A DNA stretch of 64,000 nucleotides, taken from positions 5,429,569 to 5,493,568 of the forward strand of contig SCHM01000002.1 of NCBI GenBank assembly GCA_004123355.1, read 5' to 3'. The notes below the pieces were generated by a model. It saw nothing but the letters and a program-made list of their open reading frames with translations. It ran no database searches and was not told the origin of the DNA. Made by a program: the position numbers and the translations under genes. This document shows positions 1-11,202 of the stretch, piece by piece (positions within the stretch are counted from its first letter, which is position 1; every line of letters starts with the position of its first letter). Source of the DNA: Amphirosellinia nigrospora (Eukaryota; Ascomycota; Sordariomycetes; Xylariales; Xylariaceae).

Positions 1-2
1 CC

Positions 3-640
3 GGCCGACGCTTGGGAGACAGTGCGCCGCAAGGGTCGCCGCCAGCCAGCAAAGATGTCTGCAGAAATGGAGCAGCCCACAGTGGTCCCGGCGGATCCAA
101 CCATGTCTCTCGAGCAGGTGAAACAGAATCACCATCGTTTTCTAGCGAGTGGACATCCTCGCCCGAGCACACTAAACTTCAAGAGTTGCTATCAAGGCAT
201 ACGTCTGGCCGTATGACCAAAGCTATATGCTTTGGTCTGGGAACTTTTGATCCCCCCGAAGGACAATGGAATTGGAAGCGCGTCGCTCACATCCAACTGG
301 CCGCTTTCCTCACAGTCGTCGAGCATCTCCAAAGTAAAAAGAATAGTCTGATTCGGTGTATCTTCCAGGAGCCTAGTTTAACTCTGTCGACAAGGCCTTC
401 ATCACAAGCCTAGGCCATGAAGTTGTAGAATCCCCCATCGGTTTCGAACTTGTCGACTCTGAAACTATGACCTTTGGTATGCATCTATATAGACCGATCT
501 GCTTACAAATCGTCGCCAAATTCATTCCTGCCATGTACATCGGCACTTCATATGAGGCTTGGGAAAGGTAAGTTACACGAGAGTGTCTAGCTTCTTACTT
601 AATAATGATATACACTCAAACTTGGCTCCTCAGCTAATCA
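3..640 (+). pseudogene. SRR1-like domain protein, decayed and cut by the window edge
   Basis: Conserved pieces of a fungal SRR1-like protein lie in order but in three frames. The N-terminal Lys/Arg piece (AWETVRRKGRRQPAK) is in frame 1 from about base 10. The core 'TKAICFGLGTF...WKRVAHIQLAAFLTVVEHL' (bases ~213-340) is in frame 3. The C-terminal part 'VDKAFITSLGHEVVESP...GMHLYRPICLQ' (~377-560) is in frame 2. A stop lies at 374-376 just before this last part; a CAG-to-TAG change, the type RIP makes, would explain it. A good intron (donor GTAAGT at 568, acceptor CAG ending at 633, 66 nt) is still visible and is followed at once by a stop. SRR1-like proteins are named after a plant circadian/light-signalling factor; the fungal role is unclear. 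The family call rests on the GLG core and the order of the blocks. Confidence 0.6.
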
Positions 641-1844
641 AGGACAGCACGACCGACGTAGAAAAAATGGACTTAACTCGCTAAAGGAAATGAGTCAACA
701 ATCTGTTAACGCCGACTTTCCGTATAACATGACTGATCATGTGTTCAGCGGAAGTACAATATATTGGCGAAAAACAAATCAGAGTTAATAGTTTTCGCCG
801 TCGAACTGCCTTCCTAGCCTGCTCTGGCAGTATACGATGGTGTCCCTCAACTTCTCATGCCCCGCACCGGTATAAGCCATGGACGCAGAGCTTGAACTCT
901 AGCCATAAGAATGACTATACGCCTCACGTGCGACAGAATATTAGCCTAACGTATTCTTTTCTTTTTCTTTTTTAGAAAAAAAGAGCATAGCACACGCTAA
1001 GCTCTAGATTTGCAAAAGTGTCACAATTCCCATACAAGCCATTAAGGAGAACTACCCAGATTTATACGAAACAAACAAGGCGTAACATGGTGCCTCGGCG
1101 CAACATATGGTATTCGCGAAAGGGACTCGGCAGCCTTTCCAATCAGATAATACCACCATTATAGAGCACCTCTAAACACGATCATTTCCGACAATGAGAT
1201 TCGACCTATTACCTACCCCTTGCTTTCACTCCATATCGTGGTGTCTCTCCCATGATGAAGGAGCAGTTATCATGTCTTTTCACCGCAGCAAAACTACGTT
1301 GGAAACAAGTGCCAAAAGTCACCAGTTATTACCACAAAAAAAAGACCTTTTTCTTTTCTTTTAAAACAGACCATCAAAGAAGCAGAACTAACCGCTTGCG
1401 GGCAACATAAAACATGAAAATGGCCGTGAAAGAGCAATCCCGAAAGCGAACCGCGTATAAAGGAGGTACTCCTATTGCAGACCCAGTCAAAGGGCTTTGT
1501 TGCGCGCACCGTCCGAAACCAATGGCACATCACGCGAGTACCTCGTTTTCGAGGAACATATCGAGTGGATTCCGAGATATCAAATGCTCTCGAATACTGC
1601 CCTACAGTCTATCTTACCTGCGTATTCAGCAGTTCTCCATCCTAACACGCTATCCCGCGGGCCTCGTGGCCCCGAGTACGAACCGTGTAGTTGGTTTTAC
1701 GATTCTAGATATTCGGTATTAGGAGGTTTAGTTTAAAAATACTGTTTTCCCCCCGTTTTTTCCTCTGGGCTTTAGTTATAAAATCTAAGGAGATTGCTGA
1801 GCTGGAGAGTTTCTCTCCAGCCAAACGGGCTTCCCTATGAGTAG
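641..1844. other. Gene-poor stretch with one possible coding remnant
   Basis: No recognisable gene. An open stretch at about 1449-1736 (+, frame 3) has a protein-like composition (for example YLVFEEHIEWIPRYQ and SWFYDSRYSVLGGLV) but no start, no recognised family and no clear splice context. It could be the tail of an unidentified gene relic. The rest is moderately AT-biased with short pyrimidine runs (950-975, 1340-1360). Confidence 0.3.
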
Positions 1845-2644
1845 CAATGCCATCCCCACAGGGGGGCGCGGATTCTCTGTTCTCCACTTGCCCTGTCCAG
1901 CATATCGAAACCGGTGTGGACAAGATCAGGCGCCTCGAAAGGATACCCCGATATCCGGGGCTTGAACAGCCTGAACGCCAGCCGGAGCACGTGGCTGGCT
2001 GGCGATGCGATCGAGACGGCGATAGAGACGTACACCCGCGGCTTGCCGGAGGCTCTACAGCAGATCATTGGGGTCGGGTCGCTCGGCCTCCACCCCGCGA
2101 TCTGGCATCAGCCCGGCACACCAGGCTACTACACGGGTAGGGATTCCCTGACCCGGCTATCATGACCCCCGCGAAGCGATTATTGAGGAGGGTGAAGGAG
2201 ACCGAATACAGCATCTGGCCCATTTGCAGCAACGGTAACCACTGGGTTATCGTCATCTTGCATAAGAACCAAGTCCCGTCCCCGGAGAGCCCGGTAAAAA
2301 GGAGTGGTCGAGGGTCGTGCAAGCCGCCGTCCTGGACCCGTTCCGTGACAGTGCCAGGGTCGAATTCATACACTCGACGCTGCACGAGTGGCTCAGCAAG
2401 GCCGGGCAGTTCACCTTTGCCACGAATTATCAGAAGACCGTGTGGGTGCCGTTCCAACGTGATGGGAGTTCCTGCGGGCCACGGGCCCTACTGGAACGCC
2501 AAGCAGTTCTTGGACCGCCTTCTCGAGCTCCACGAGAACGAGACTAGTACGACGAAGCGCTCTGGGCTGATCTCAGCGGTTGGTTTAATGAAGGATTTCG
2601 TGCGCGACGAGATGACGGACGGTGTGCGGCGCGGCGTCCGCTGA
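1845..2644 (+). pseudogene. Ulp1/C48-type cysteine protease domain, broken
   Basis: Blocks typical of Ulp1/SENP-like (C48) or related adenain-type proteases occur in order on the + strand. First comes a 'TWLAGDAIETAIETY' block (about 1980-2030), like the 'WLND..I' start of the domain. Then 'NGNHWVIVILHK' carries the candidate catalytic His (codon 2240), 'VLDPFRD' the Asp (codon 2335), and 'PFQRDGSSCGP' the oxyanion Gln (2455) and the nucleophile Cys (2473). Asp-to-Cys spacing (~46 codons) is normal; His-to-Asp spacing (~32) is a little long. The frame changes more than once, so the gene looks broken. This fold is used by SUMO/Nedd8 proteases and also by proteases carried by several mobile elements, so host or element origin is open. 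The next reading frame downstream, on the same strand, encodes SUMO-interaction-like motifs. Confidence 0.6.
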
Positions 2645-2699
2645 CATGAATTACAACGCCCGCGTAGCTGTTGAGATATGAACAAGGCTAGGGAATTTA

Positions 2700-3545
2700 G
2701 TGAAAATGGCCTCAAAGGCACAGCTGTGGAAATCGGCTGAAAAGATGATGACGCCTGAAGATATGAAGGGCAAGAAGCCAGAGTCGCGTCCAACTGGGTA
2801 CCTGGTGAAACACCTGGGTGGACCAACTGGCTCCCGAGCTCGGTCACCTACCGGTTATACCAATACGAACATCAACAACATCGAAACTCGGGTATTTGCA
2901 GGACGACCCACACCAAACCCCACCGTATATCCCCAACCAGCACCTGATATCGCCCAAGACGAACTCCTCTGGAAAGAAGAAGGCAAAAAGAAGACCCTAA
3001 GTTCCTCGCCTCGAGCAGTAGCAAGCTCGATGAGCCCTACGTTCCCCACCACCAATCCACCGACCAGTTATCAGTTCTCCTTCCGTCAAACCGAAGAAGT
3101 TCTTGACAAAGCCCGGAAAATCAGGGCGAACCCGATCGACCTCACGTCCCGACGTTCCGAAGAAGACGTGTCATCCGTAACGAAAAAGCCGACTACGACT
3201 AAAACAACCGAGGCCGTAGGCAAAATGCCGTTCATTAGTCAGTCGACATCGACATCGAAAAATCCGTTGAACACCTCATCCGGGTCGGGCGGCTTCCTCA
3301 CCACGGCCACGACGGCCGGCATGGGAAGTAGCTCCAACAACCCGATAGTCATCGGGGATACCTTCCCTAAGGGCACCTCTACGAAGGCGACCACGCCCAA
3401 CAAGAACAAGCCGGGCAAGCGACCCCTCCGGACGCATCAGAAGCCCCACCAGCGAAGAAGTCGAAGCCGAATTATTCGGCGTTTGGGTGGTCGTGAACCC
3501 CGAACTGGGATGGTTCGTCAAAGAAGACGAAGACGTGAGGAGTGA
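2700..3545 (+). CDS. Disordered protein with two SUMO-interaction-like motifs
   Basis: A 281-codon open frame begins 56 bases after the protease relic on the same strand. The product is Ser/Thr/Pro/Lys-rich and probably disordered, with no recognised domain. Two hydrophobic patches stand out: NPIDLTS (residues 144-150) and SSNNPIVIGD (211-220, flanked by Ser). Both resemble SUMO-interacting motifs (V/I-x-V/I-V/I or V-I-D-L type). The last ~40 residues of this frame are Arg-rich and look artefactual. From about base 3417 a different frame reads 'TSEEVEAELFGVWVVV' and 'NPELGWFVKEDEDVRSD' to a stop near 3545, far more protein-like, so a frame change near 3410-3420 is likely. The partnership with a Ulp1-type protease is an inference from adjacency and motifs. 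No homologue is recognised. Confidence 0.45.
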   Translation: MKMASKAQLWKSAEKMMTPEDMKGKKPESRPTGYLVKHLGGPTGSRARSPTGYTNTNINNIETRVFAGRPTPNPTVYPQPAPDIAQDELLWKEEGKKKTLSSSPRAVASSMSPTFPTTNPPTSYQFSFRQTEEVLDKARKIRANPIDLTSRRSEEDVSSVTKKPTTTKTTEAVGKMPFISQSTSTSKNPLNTSSGSGGFLTTATTAGMGSSSNNPIVIGDTFPKGTSTKATTPNKNKPGKRPLRTHQKPHQRRSRSRIIRRLGGREPRTGMVRQRRRRREE

Positions 3546-3912
3546 CTGAGATATAGTAGCATATATATGTATTTTATGCCCTTTTTCTTTGAAGAGCCGC
3601 GATCAGGGCGTCATTTTTTGAAGATATTTTGGTGAACGGCAGCTTATGTTGTGGCGTTTGGCATACACTAGAGCTATAGGTATTTGTTTAAACTATAATA
3701 CACTGAGCTCTAATTTTGTAGCCTCCGAAATTGATGAAATCTTACACACTTGACTATATGAAGTCTGATATAGTGTATATTTGCGTGATCCTATCTGTAA
3801 TTTCGACTAGATAGCGTATTTTAGTAGATACCTGTATAACGCGGCCTGAACTTTAGAACGTGCCTACTTGGCTGGAAAATGACAACTTCACCATCCTGCT
3901 ACTTCTTAAGCT
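3546..3912. other. Intergenic edge of the left flank
   Basis: No gene seen. Composition drifts from balanced to AT-rich towards the inverted arm that starts at 3913. Nothing else recognised. Confidence 0.5.
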
Positions 3913-3961
3913 CCCGGAGGCACAATTTGCTATTTTCGGTAAGATCTCAGCTCTAAAAACA
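3913..3961 (+). repeat. Left arm of a ~49-bp inverted repeat bracketing the AT-rich block
   Basis: From CCCGGAG (3913) through TATTTTCGG and AGATCTCAGCTCTA to AAAACA (3961), the sequence matches the reverse complement of 42419-42467. The inner 24 bases agree at 21 positions, and two of the three differences are G/A transitions as RIP would leave. The outer half agrees with a few substitutions and one or two small indels. The arms are 38.5 kb apart and point inward. Confidence 0.7.
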
Positions 3962-3992
3962 TATTTCTAGAGCTTTAAAAACATATTTCTAG
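3949..3992 (+). repeat. 22-bp tandem duplication at the inner edge of the left arm
   Basis: AGCTYTAAAAACATATTTCTAG occurs twice head to tail (3949-3970 and 3971-3992) with one C/T difference, followed by a third partial start (AGCTATTA). The first unit overlaps the end of the inverted arm, so part of the arm sequence has been duplicated here. Confidence 0.85.
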
Positions 3993-5710
3993 AGCTATTA
4001 AGTTAACAAGCGTTAAATACTAAATATATATATTTTAAATATTTTCTTTATTATTAAAAATTTTTTAATACTATAAAAAAACAAATACTATTATACTATA
4101 TAAACTAACCGTAATTTATTATTTATTCCGGAATAAAATAATAAAACAAAGTAATTATATTTATATATAATATTTATTATAAAAATAATACTTTAAATAA
4201 ATAATCCGCCTAATAATATATTATTATCGATTTTTTATTAATATAATTTAATATAACGTTAATTATTTATAATTAAACGTTTAGCTAGCTTTTTTATTAA
4301 AATTTAAAATATTATATAACTTTTTTGCTTTAATATAGTTTTATAAAAACAGGTTTTTATATAACTAAAAATAATATATATTAACGTTAAAATAATTAAA
4401 TATAGCGCGTTTTTTCGCAGCTTTATATTTATTATTTAAGCTTTATATTTTACTAAAAAAAAAAATATTTATTAATCTTTTTTTAACAATTATATATTTT
4501 TTTTAATAAATAATTAATAATAATAACGTTTAAATTATTAGCTATTATTTATCGATTATATAATATTTTAGCTTTAAAAAATTTTTTTATTAAGCTTATT
4601 ATATTATAAGCTATAAAAAAAAAACAATATAATTTATTTCGGAAATATTTTTTAATAAATATAAAATTTAATTAAACTTATAACTTTATATTAAAATATT
4701 ATATATTTTCTAAAAAAACAAAAAATCGATATTAAATTAATAAAATATTTTTTATAAAAATATAAATATTAAACAAATAAATTAATATTACTTTATAAAT
4801 AAAAAAAAATATATACTAAGTTTTTTAAAATAAAAAACGTAATAATTATATATTTAATTTTTAAAGCTTTTTTTTAAATATTAATCGATTTATTTAATAT
4901 AATTTTATAAGCGCTAAACTAGCTATTTATAAAAATAGTTTAAAATAAAAAAATCTTTTTATTTTTAAAAAGTAAAAATTTATATACTATAAGCCGCAAA
5001 TAACTAAAAAATAATCTATATTAGTTAAAAATCGTTTTAAACTTAATTGTAGCGCTAATAATATAGTTTTAAAATTTACAAAATCATAAAATAAAAAAAT
5101 ATTATAAATATCGCGTTTTTATTATCTAAATTATTAAAAAACAAATAATAACTTTAAAAAAAAATAACAATTTAAAATATATAAAATTAATAATTAGTTA
5201 TTTTATTTAAACTAAAAAATTATTTACTTTAAATATTTTATATAATAAACTAAAAATTTTTTAAAAAGCTTCCGAAAATATTACTAATAAATAAATATAT
5301 ATAATATTTTAAATGCTTTTTTTTTTAAAAGCGCTTTTAATAAATCGAAAGCTTTTATTAAATTAAAATAGTATTAAAATCTATTTTATTAATAATAAAC
5401 TTTATAATTTTAATAAAAATTAATAATAAAAAAATATAATAATAAAGTTTTAATTTATAATAGCTATAAAATTAAGCTAGAATTTTAATAAAAAAGTATT
5501 AAAATTAAAAAAACGTTTTTATAAGTTTTAAAAAATAAATATTATTAATTTATATTTTTAAATATTATAAAACTAAAGATTTTTTAAACTTAAATATCGG
5601 CAAAAAATAATTAATATTATAGTTTAAAAATAAATTAGCTATTAATTTAATAATTTTTAGTATTTTATAAAATACTTTTTATTAAAACTTTTTACTATAA
5701 TTTTTATAAA

Positions 5711-5800
5711 ATAAATATTTATTATTAAATTATTTTTATAAGCTTTATATAATTATATAGCTTATATAAAAAGTTTTTTTATTTAATTAATTTTTAATCT
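5711..5800 (+). repeat. Dispersed AT repeat 'X', copy 1
   Basis: Core word TTATTTTTATAAGCTTTATA followed by TAATTATATAG, an AAAAGTTTTTTT run and TTAATTTTTAAT, preceded by ATAAATATTTATTATT. The same order of words occurs at 8211-8353 (same strand) and, reversed, at 5886-5975 and 19588-19730. Low complexity makes the exact edges uncertain. Confidence 0.55.
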
Positions 5801-5885
5801 TTATTACTAATATTAATTAACTAACGAAAATATAAATATTAACCGTTAAAATATTTATTATATATTATTAAACTAACTTATATTA

Positions 5886-5975
5886 TTAAAAATAAAAAAA
5901 TTTTTTATATAATTAAATAATTATATAAAACTTATAAAATAATTTTATTAGTTTTATATAATAATAAATATTTAT
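5886..5975 (-). repeat. Dispersed AT repeat 'X', copy 2 (inverted next to copy 1)
   Basis: The reverse complement follows the copy 1 order: ATAAATATTTATTATTAT, AACTAATAAAATTATTTTAT, AAGTTTTATATAATTAT. Copies 1 and 2 form a ~265-bp head-to-head pair with a ~85-bp spacer, which could be a MITE-like palindrome. Confidence 0.5.
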
Positions 5976-8210
5976 ACTTTTTTTTATAAAGTTTATAAAA
6001 CTTTTTATTATATTAAATATTATTTTTTAATATATAGCTATTTTGCTTATATAATATTATTTTTTAAATAAAAAATAATAAAAGTTTAGATATAAAAACT
6101 AAACAAGTTTATATTATTTTTATTTTTTAAAAAAATTTATAATAAAACTAACAAAAAATAAAAAATCGGATAAATCTAGCTTTTTATAATTTTATAAAAA
6201 ATTTAAATATAGCTATATAATATTAACCTAAATTAAAAATAATAATAAAATTATTTAATTAATAATATTTAAGCTTAATATTATTATCGATAATTTTATT
6301 AAATATTTTAATAATACATAAAAACTTATATATAAATATAGTTTTTTTTTTTATTTTTTAAGCAGAAAAAACTATATAACTATATAAGCTAACTTATATT
6401 AAAATAACGGATTTATTTAATAAGATCTATATTAAACGGGGTTTTTTTAAACGATTTAAAATTATTATAGCTACTAATAATAGCAAAAAATAAACTAAAC
6501 TAATTAAATAAAAAAATAATAAATAAATATAAATAAAACTAATATTATTTATAAAATAAAAAACTATAGCTAAAAAATATTATAAATAATTATAATAATA
6601 TTAAATAAAATTAAAAACTAAATAGCTAAATCTAAAATAAATTTAAAAAAAAAAATTTAGCTAAATAACTATAACCGAAAAAGTTTTATATAAAAATTTA
6701 AAATATAATTTTAAAAAGTTCGGATTTAAAAGTTATTAATAAATTTAAAAGCAAGTATTAAAAAAGCTCCGCTTATTTATAAATAATAATCGATTAAATA
6801 AACTTAAGCTTAAAATTTATTATATTTAAGTTTATTAAATTTTATTTTTAATTTTATAGCTTAGTATATTTTACGTAATATTTTATTAAAACTTTTATAA
6901 AAAAATAATTTATTTAATTTTACGACTTATAATATACGTTTTATTTAAAATATAATTTATAAAACTTTTAATAACTTTTTAACGTTAATATTGCTAGGTT
7001 AAAAAATAAAATAATTATATAAATAATAAAAGCCGATTTATTAAGCAGCTTTATTAATTTTATAATTATATTTTTTACGTATAAATATTAAATTATATTA
7101 GTTTTAATTATTTTATTAAATATTTAATAATATTTTAGTTTTAATATATTTTAATAAATAATAAAGCTAATTAAGCCGTTTATTTTATATTTTATTTTTA
7201 ATATAAAAAATTCTATTTTTTTTTATTAAGCGTATAGTTTTTTATATTTTAAAAAAGTAGCGTAAACTTAAAAAAAACTTAATTATTTAATATACGCGTT
7301 TATAATAAAACTAAAACTTCGGGCTTATATTTAGTAGTATTGTTTATAAATAAAGCTTATAAATAATTATTTTAATAAAATAAATATTAATAGCTAATAT
7401 TTTTAAAATTATAAAATATATATATATATTTAATAGTAACGCTAGTTAAAAAAATATATTATTAAACGTTAAAAATTTAAGTTCGAAATATAAAAAAAAG
7501 TTTTTAAAACTTCGTTAGTACTTTTATTAATAGTTTTATTTTTATTAGCCGTATTAACGTTAAAGTTTTTATTAATTTTAATTATTAAAATTAATAGTTT
7601 TACGTTAATATTAAATAATAGCGCTAATAATTTAAACTTTAGTTATATTTTTATTTTAATATTAGCTTTTTTAAAATATTTAATAAATATTATTTTATAA
7701 TATAAATTTAATTATAATATTATATAAAATTAACGTTTTATAATTTTTTTTTAGTTTTAAATATATTTAAATTATATATAATTTAGTTTATTATTATAGT
7801 TTTAATATTTTTATTTTTAGTAAAAATTATTTATAAATTGTTTTTTTGCTATAAAATATTTAATTACTTTTAAAAAAGCCGAATCGATTTTATTTATAAA
7901 TAAAAAGCAAAAAAAAGCAATAAATAATATTCTAGGTTTAATATAGCTTATAAAAAATAAAAAACTAAAATAAATAAAATAAAAATATAAAAAAATATAT
8001 TTAGTTATATTTTATTAAAAGCTAAATATATTATTTTAATTATATTTACTTTTGTTTATTTTATTAATTTATTATTATATTTAAAAAATAAATAGTTATT
8101 ATAGGTTTTATTTTAGTTTTATAATAAAATAAAAATATATATTAATTTTTTTTAAGTTTTAAAATAGTATAGTTTTATTTAATAATAAACTTTAAAAATA
8201 TAAATAGAAA

Positions 8211-8353
8211 TTTTTTTATATTATAATTTCGCAAAAATAAAATATAAATATTTATTATTATTAAAAAACTAATAAAGTTATTTTTATAAGCTTTACGTAA
8301 CTATATAATAATATATATAAAGTTTTTTTATTTAATTAGTTTTTAATTTTTAT
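8211..8353 (+). repeat. Dispersed AT repeat 'X', copy 3 (longest)
   Basis: Runs from a poly-T/TATATTATAATTT start through AAAATAAAATATAAATATTT, AACTAATAAAGTTATTTTTA and TAAGCTTTACGTAACTATAT to AGTTTTTAATTTTTAT. Copy 4 matches along the full ~143 bp in reverse orientation, with mainly C/T and G/A differences. Confidence 0.6.
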
Positions 8354-9289
8354 TTTTAGTATTTTATATTTTACTTTTATATTTAATATATAAGCTAAGA
8401 ATTTTTTAAGTTTATTAGTTTTATTAATATATTACGTATAAAATTATATAAAAAAAAAAAAAAAAAAAAGTTTAACTTTACGTTATAAGTAGCTATTATA
8501 TATTCGCGATTTAATAAAGCAAATATATTTATTATTTATATTGTTTTTATATTATAAATATTATTATTATAAAATAATTATTATAAATAAAGATTATAAA
8601 TATTATAATTTATAACTATTATATAAAATTATTTAAATATATAAATATTAAACGAAGTTTTTCGTACTATATTAATATAAATATTTAAATATTATTAAAT
8701 TTTATAAAAATAGTAAAAGTTAAAATTATTATTTTTGCTACGTTTTATTTAGCTATTTTAAAAATTATAATATTACTTTAGTAATTATATATATATTTTT
8801 ATAAAAAATATTTTAAATTAAGTAATATAGCTAATATAAATTATTTTTTTTATTAATTTTTGTTTTTAGCTTTAAAGCTTTAAATATTTAATTTAAAATA
8901 ATAATAAAGTTTATAAATTTTTTTTTCGTTAAGCGATAATATATAATTAATATATTATAAAGTTTCGATAAATTTATAAGTTTATAATTTAGGTTTAAAA
9001 TAGCTTTATTAGCTTTTATAAACTAGCTTTTTATTTTATTTTATTTTTTACGTTTTTTATATTATTTATATAGCTTTATAAATTTATAAATTATTTAAAA
9101 GCGATTTTTAGCATTATTTTTTTTTAATTAATTTTTTTTTTTAAAGCTTATTAATAAAAAAATAACTTTATTTTAGTAAAATATATCTAGCGTAAAAAAT
9201 ATATTTATAAATATTTTTATTATAATATTTATAATATAATAAAGCTATAAAGTAAAAATATTAATAATAACTAAATATTTAAATAAGAT

Positions 9290-9612
9290 TTTTAATATAA
9301 TATTATTTTAAGCGTAATTATATTATAAAAAAAAATATTAATTATAGCGGGGTTTAAAAGTAGGATTTTTTATTAAAATATTATTTAAGCGTAACTACGT
9401 TATAAAAAAAAAACGTTAGTTATAGCTAAAAGCTTAAAATAAAATTTTTTATCGAAATATTATTTTAAGCGTAATTACGTTATAAAAAAAAACATTAATT
9501 ATAAAAATTTAAAAATAAAACTTTTTATTAAAATATTATTTTAAAAATAATTAAATTATAAAAAAAATATTAGTTATAGCTAAAATTTAAAAATAAAAGT
9601 TTTTAGTAATAT
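9290..9612 (+). repeat. Tandem array, about four 76-80-bp units
   Basis: The word GCGTAATTACGTTATAAAAA and its RIP-altered forms begin units at 9312, 9389, 9469 and about 9545. Each is followed by a TTAGTTATAGCTAAAA-like segment and TTTTTATTAAAATATTATTT. Units differ mainly by transitions, so the array is older than, or was hit by, the RIP episode. Confidence 0.75.
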
Positions 9613-10216
9613 TTTATTAAATATAAAAACTAGTTTTAATAATAACGTTAAATTTATTAAAACTACTATAAAAGCTTTATAATTAAAATTATTTTTAAAA
9701 TTTTAAACGTAAATATTTCTAGTTTTAATATTAATATTTTTAAAAGCTTTAAGCATAATAATAAAAAAGCTAGCTTTTATTAAAGAACTTTTATATTAAT
9801 TTATAAAAAAATATAATTTTTTCGGCATTATTTTTAAGCAAATATTATAAACTTTTAAACTATTATAATATATTTTTAAATTAATAACTTATAAAATATA
9901 ATAATAAAAATTATATTTTATAAAATATAGTTTATTAAAAATTTATTTTTAGCTAAAAAAGTTATATATAATAAATAATATTATATTCGGACTTTTTAAG
10001 TTTATAAGAACTTTATTTATAATAAATAACTTTTAACTAATAAAAGTTTATTTATAATAAACAATTTTTCGCTAAAAATTAAAATAAATAATTTATAAAA
10101 ATAATATGCTAATTATATAATGCTTAGCTAATTATTTTAATAAATATTAATAAAATATTAAGCTAAAATTATTATTAATATTATTAAAAATATTATTTTA
10201 TATAAGTTCGGCCGCG

Positions 10217-10690
10217 TAAATATTTAGCTATTAAAATAATAATATATATATAATTATTATTTTAAAAACGTTAAAATATAATAGCTAGTAAACTAAAATA
10301 TTCTATTTAAATTATTTACTAAACAAACTAAAATATAAAAAATCAGTTTTACTAATAATTAATTATTAATAAAAAACTTTATAATATTATTATTAATAAA
10401 TATAAACTAAAAATAAAATTATATAAATATTTAACTATTAAAATAATAATACTATAATATAATTATTATTTTTAAAAACGTTAAAATATAATAACTAACG
10501 AACTAAAGCATTTTGCTTAAATTATTTATTAAACAAGCTAAAATATAAAAAATCGGCTTTATTAATAATCGGTTATTAATAAAAAACTTTATAGCACTAT
10601 TATTATTAATAAATATACTAGCTAAAAAATAACTAGTTATATAAATATTTAATAGGTTAAATAAAAATATAATAATAATATAACTATTAA
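10217..10690 (+). repeat. Tandem duplication, ~207-218-bp unit, two copies plus a third start
   Basis: TAAATATTTAACTATTAAAA begins units at 10217 and 10424, with a third partial start at 10642. Both full units continue through AAAACGTTAAAATATAATA, AAATTATTTATTAAACAA, AAATATAAAAAATCGGCTTT and TTATTAATAAAAAACTTTAT. The second copy keeps more G/C. Confidence 0.75.
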
Positions 10691-10821
10691 AACTAGTATA
10701 TAAAAGCTAGTAGGTTAAAATATTTAAAATATATTAATTATTAAATAAATTATTTATTTACGGATAAACAAGGTTATATTTAAGCTTATAAAGCTAGGGC
10801 TTAAGTTTAGGTTAAGGCTTG

Positions 10822-10992
10822 AGTTATAACCTAGCTAATAGTGGCCACAACCTATTACGCCAAGCACCTTAGACAGGGCAAAAAGAACGTAGAAGTTAAC
10901 CAAGGTGGAGGCTTGGGCTTCTATAGTGGACTATATGGATTACGGATACCTGCTAGCCACAGGTCAGGGCTAGACTGCGTACTTTGTAACTA
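10822..10992 (+). repeat. 171-bp direct repeat, copy 1
   Basis: AGTTATAACCTAGCTAATAG ... GTACTTTGTAACTA. It is the same length as copy 2 (11203-11373), with about ten differences, all C/T or G/A. Both ends carry AGTTAC/GTAACT-type inverted hexamers (RIP-altered to AGTTAT at the start here). A RIP-altered relative of the T-arm hairpin precedes this copy at about 10793-10820. Confidence 0.9.
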
Positions 10993-11162
10993 CTCCCCCC
11001 TACTTTCAGCCAAGGGTTCGGCCTTAGATCTCCCCCGGCTCTACCGCGGGTAGTTCGTGGGCATTAAGCGTAATTAAGGACCTTGGAGTAGGTTGTGTAA
11101 GTGCGCTATAACGTAGCACTATATAGGACGTTCGGAAAAAGCGACGGGCTACTTTTTGCCGG

Positions 11163-11183
11163 CTGTAGGGCTCGAACCTACAG
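11163..11183 (-). other. tRNA T-arm-like hairpin with a pol III B-box match
   Basis: On the minus strand GTAGGTTCGAGCCCTAC forms a 5-bp stem with the loop TTCGAGC, as in a tRNA T arm, and GTTCGAGCC fits the B box GWTCRANNC exactly. The minus strand continues into GCCGGCA, like an acceptor 3' half. Upstream, TTAGCTAGGTTG (around 11207-11218 on the + strand complement) only partly fits an A box, and no cloverleaf closes. Best read as a tRNA-derived (SINE-like) relic, not a working tRNA gene. Confidence 0.45.
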
Positions 11184-11202
11184 CGCTGGTTACTTTGGTT
11201 AA

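Noticed and set aside
1294-1533. Minus-strand open frame in the left flank
   Set aside because: No motif or splice context, and overlaps a more protein-like open stretch on the other strand.
10841-11053. Open frame in the GC island
   Set aside because: It lies across the 171-bp repeat and its second copy is not conserved as coding; no family.
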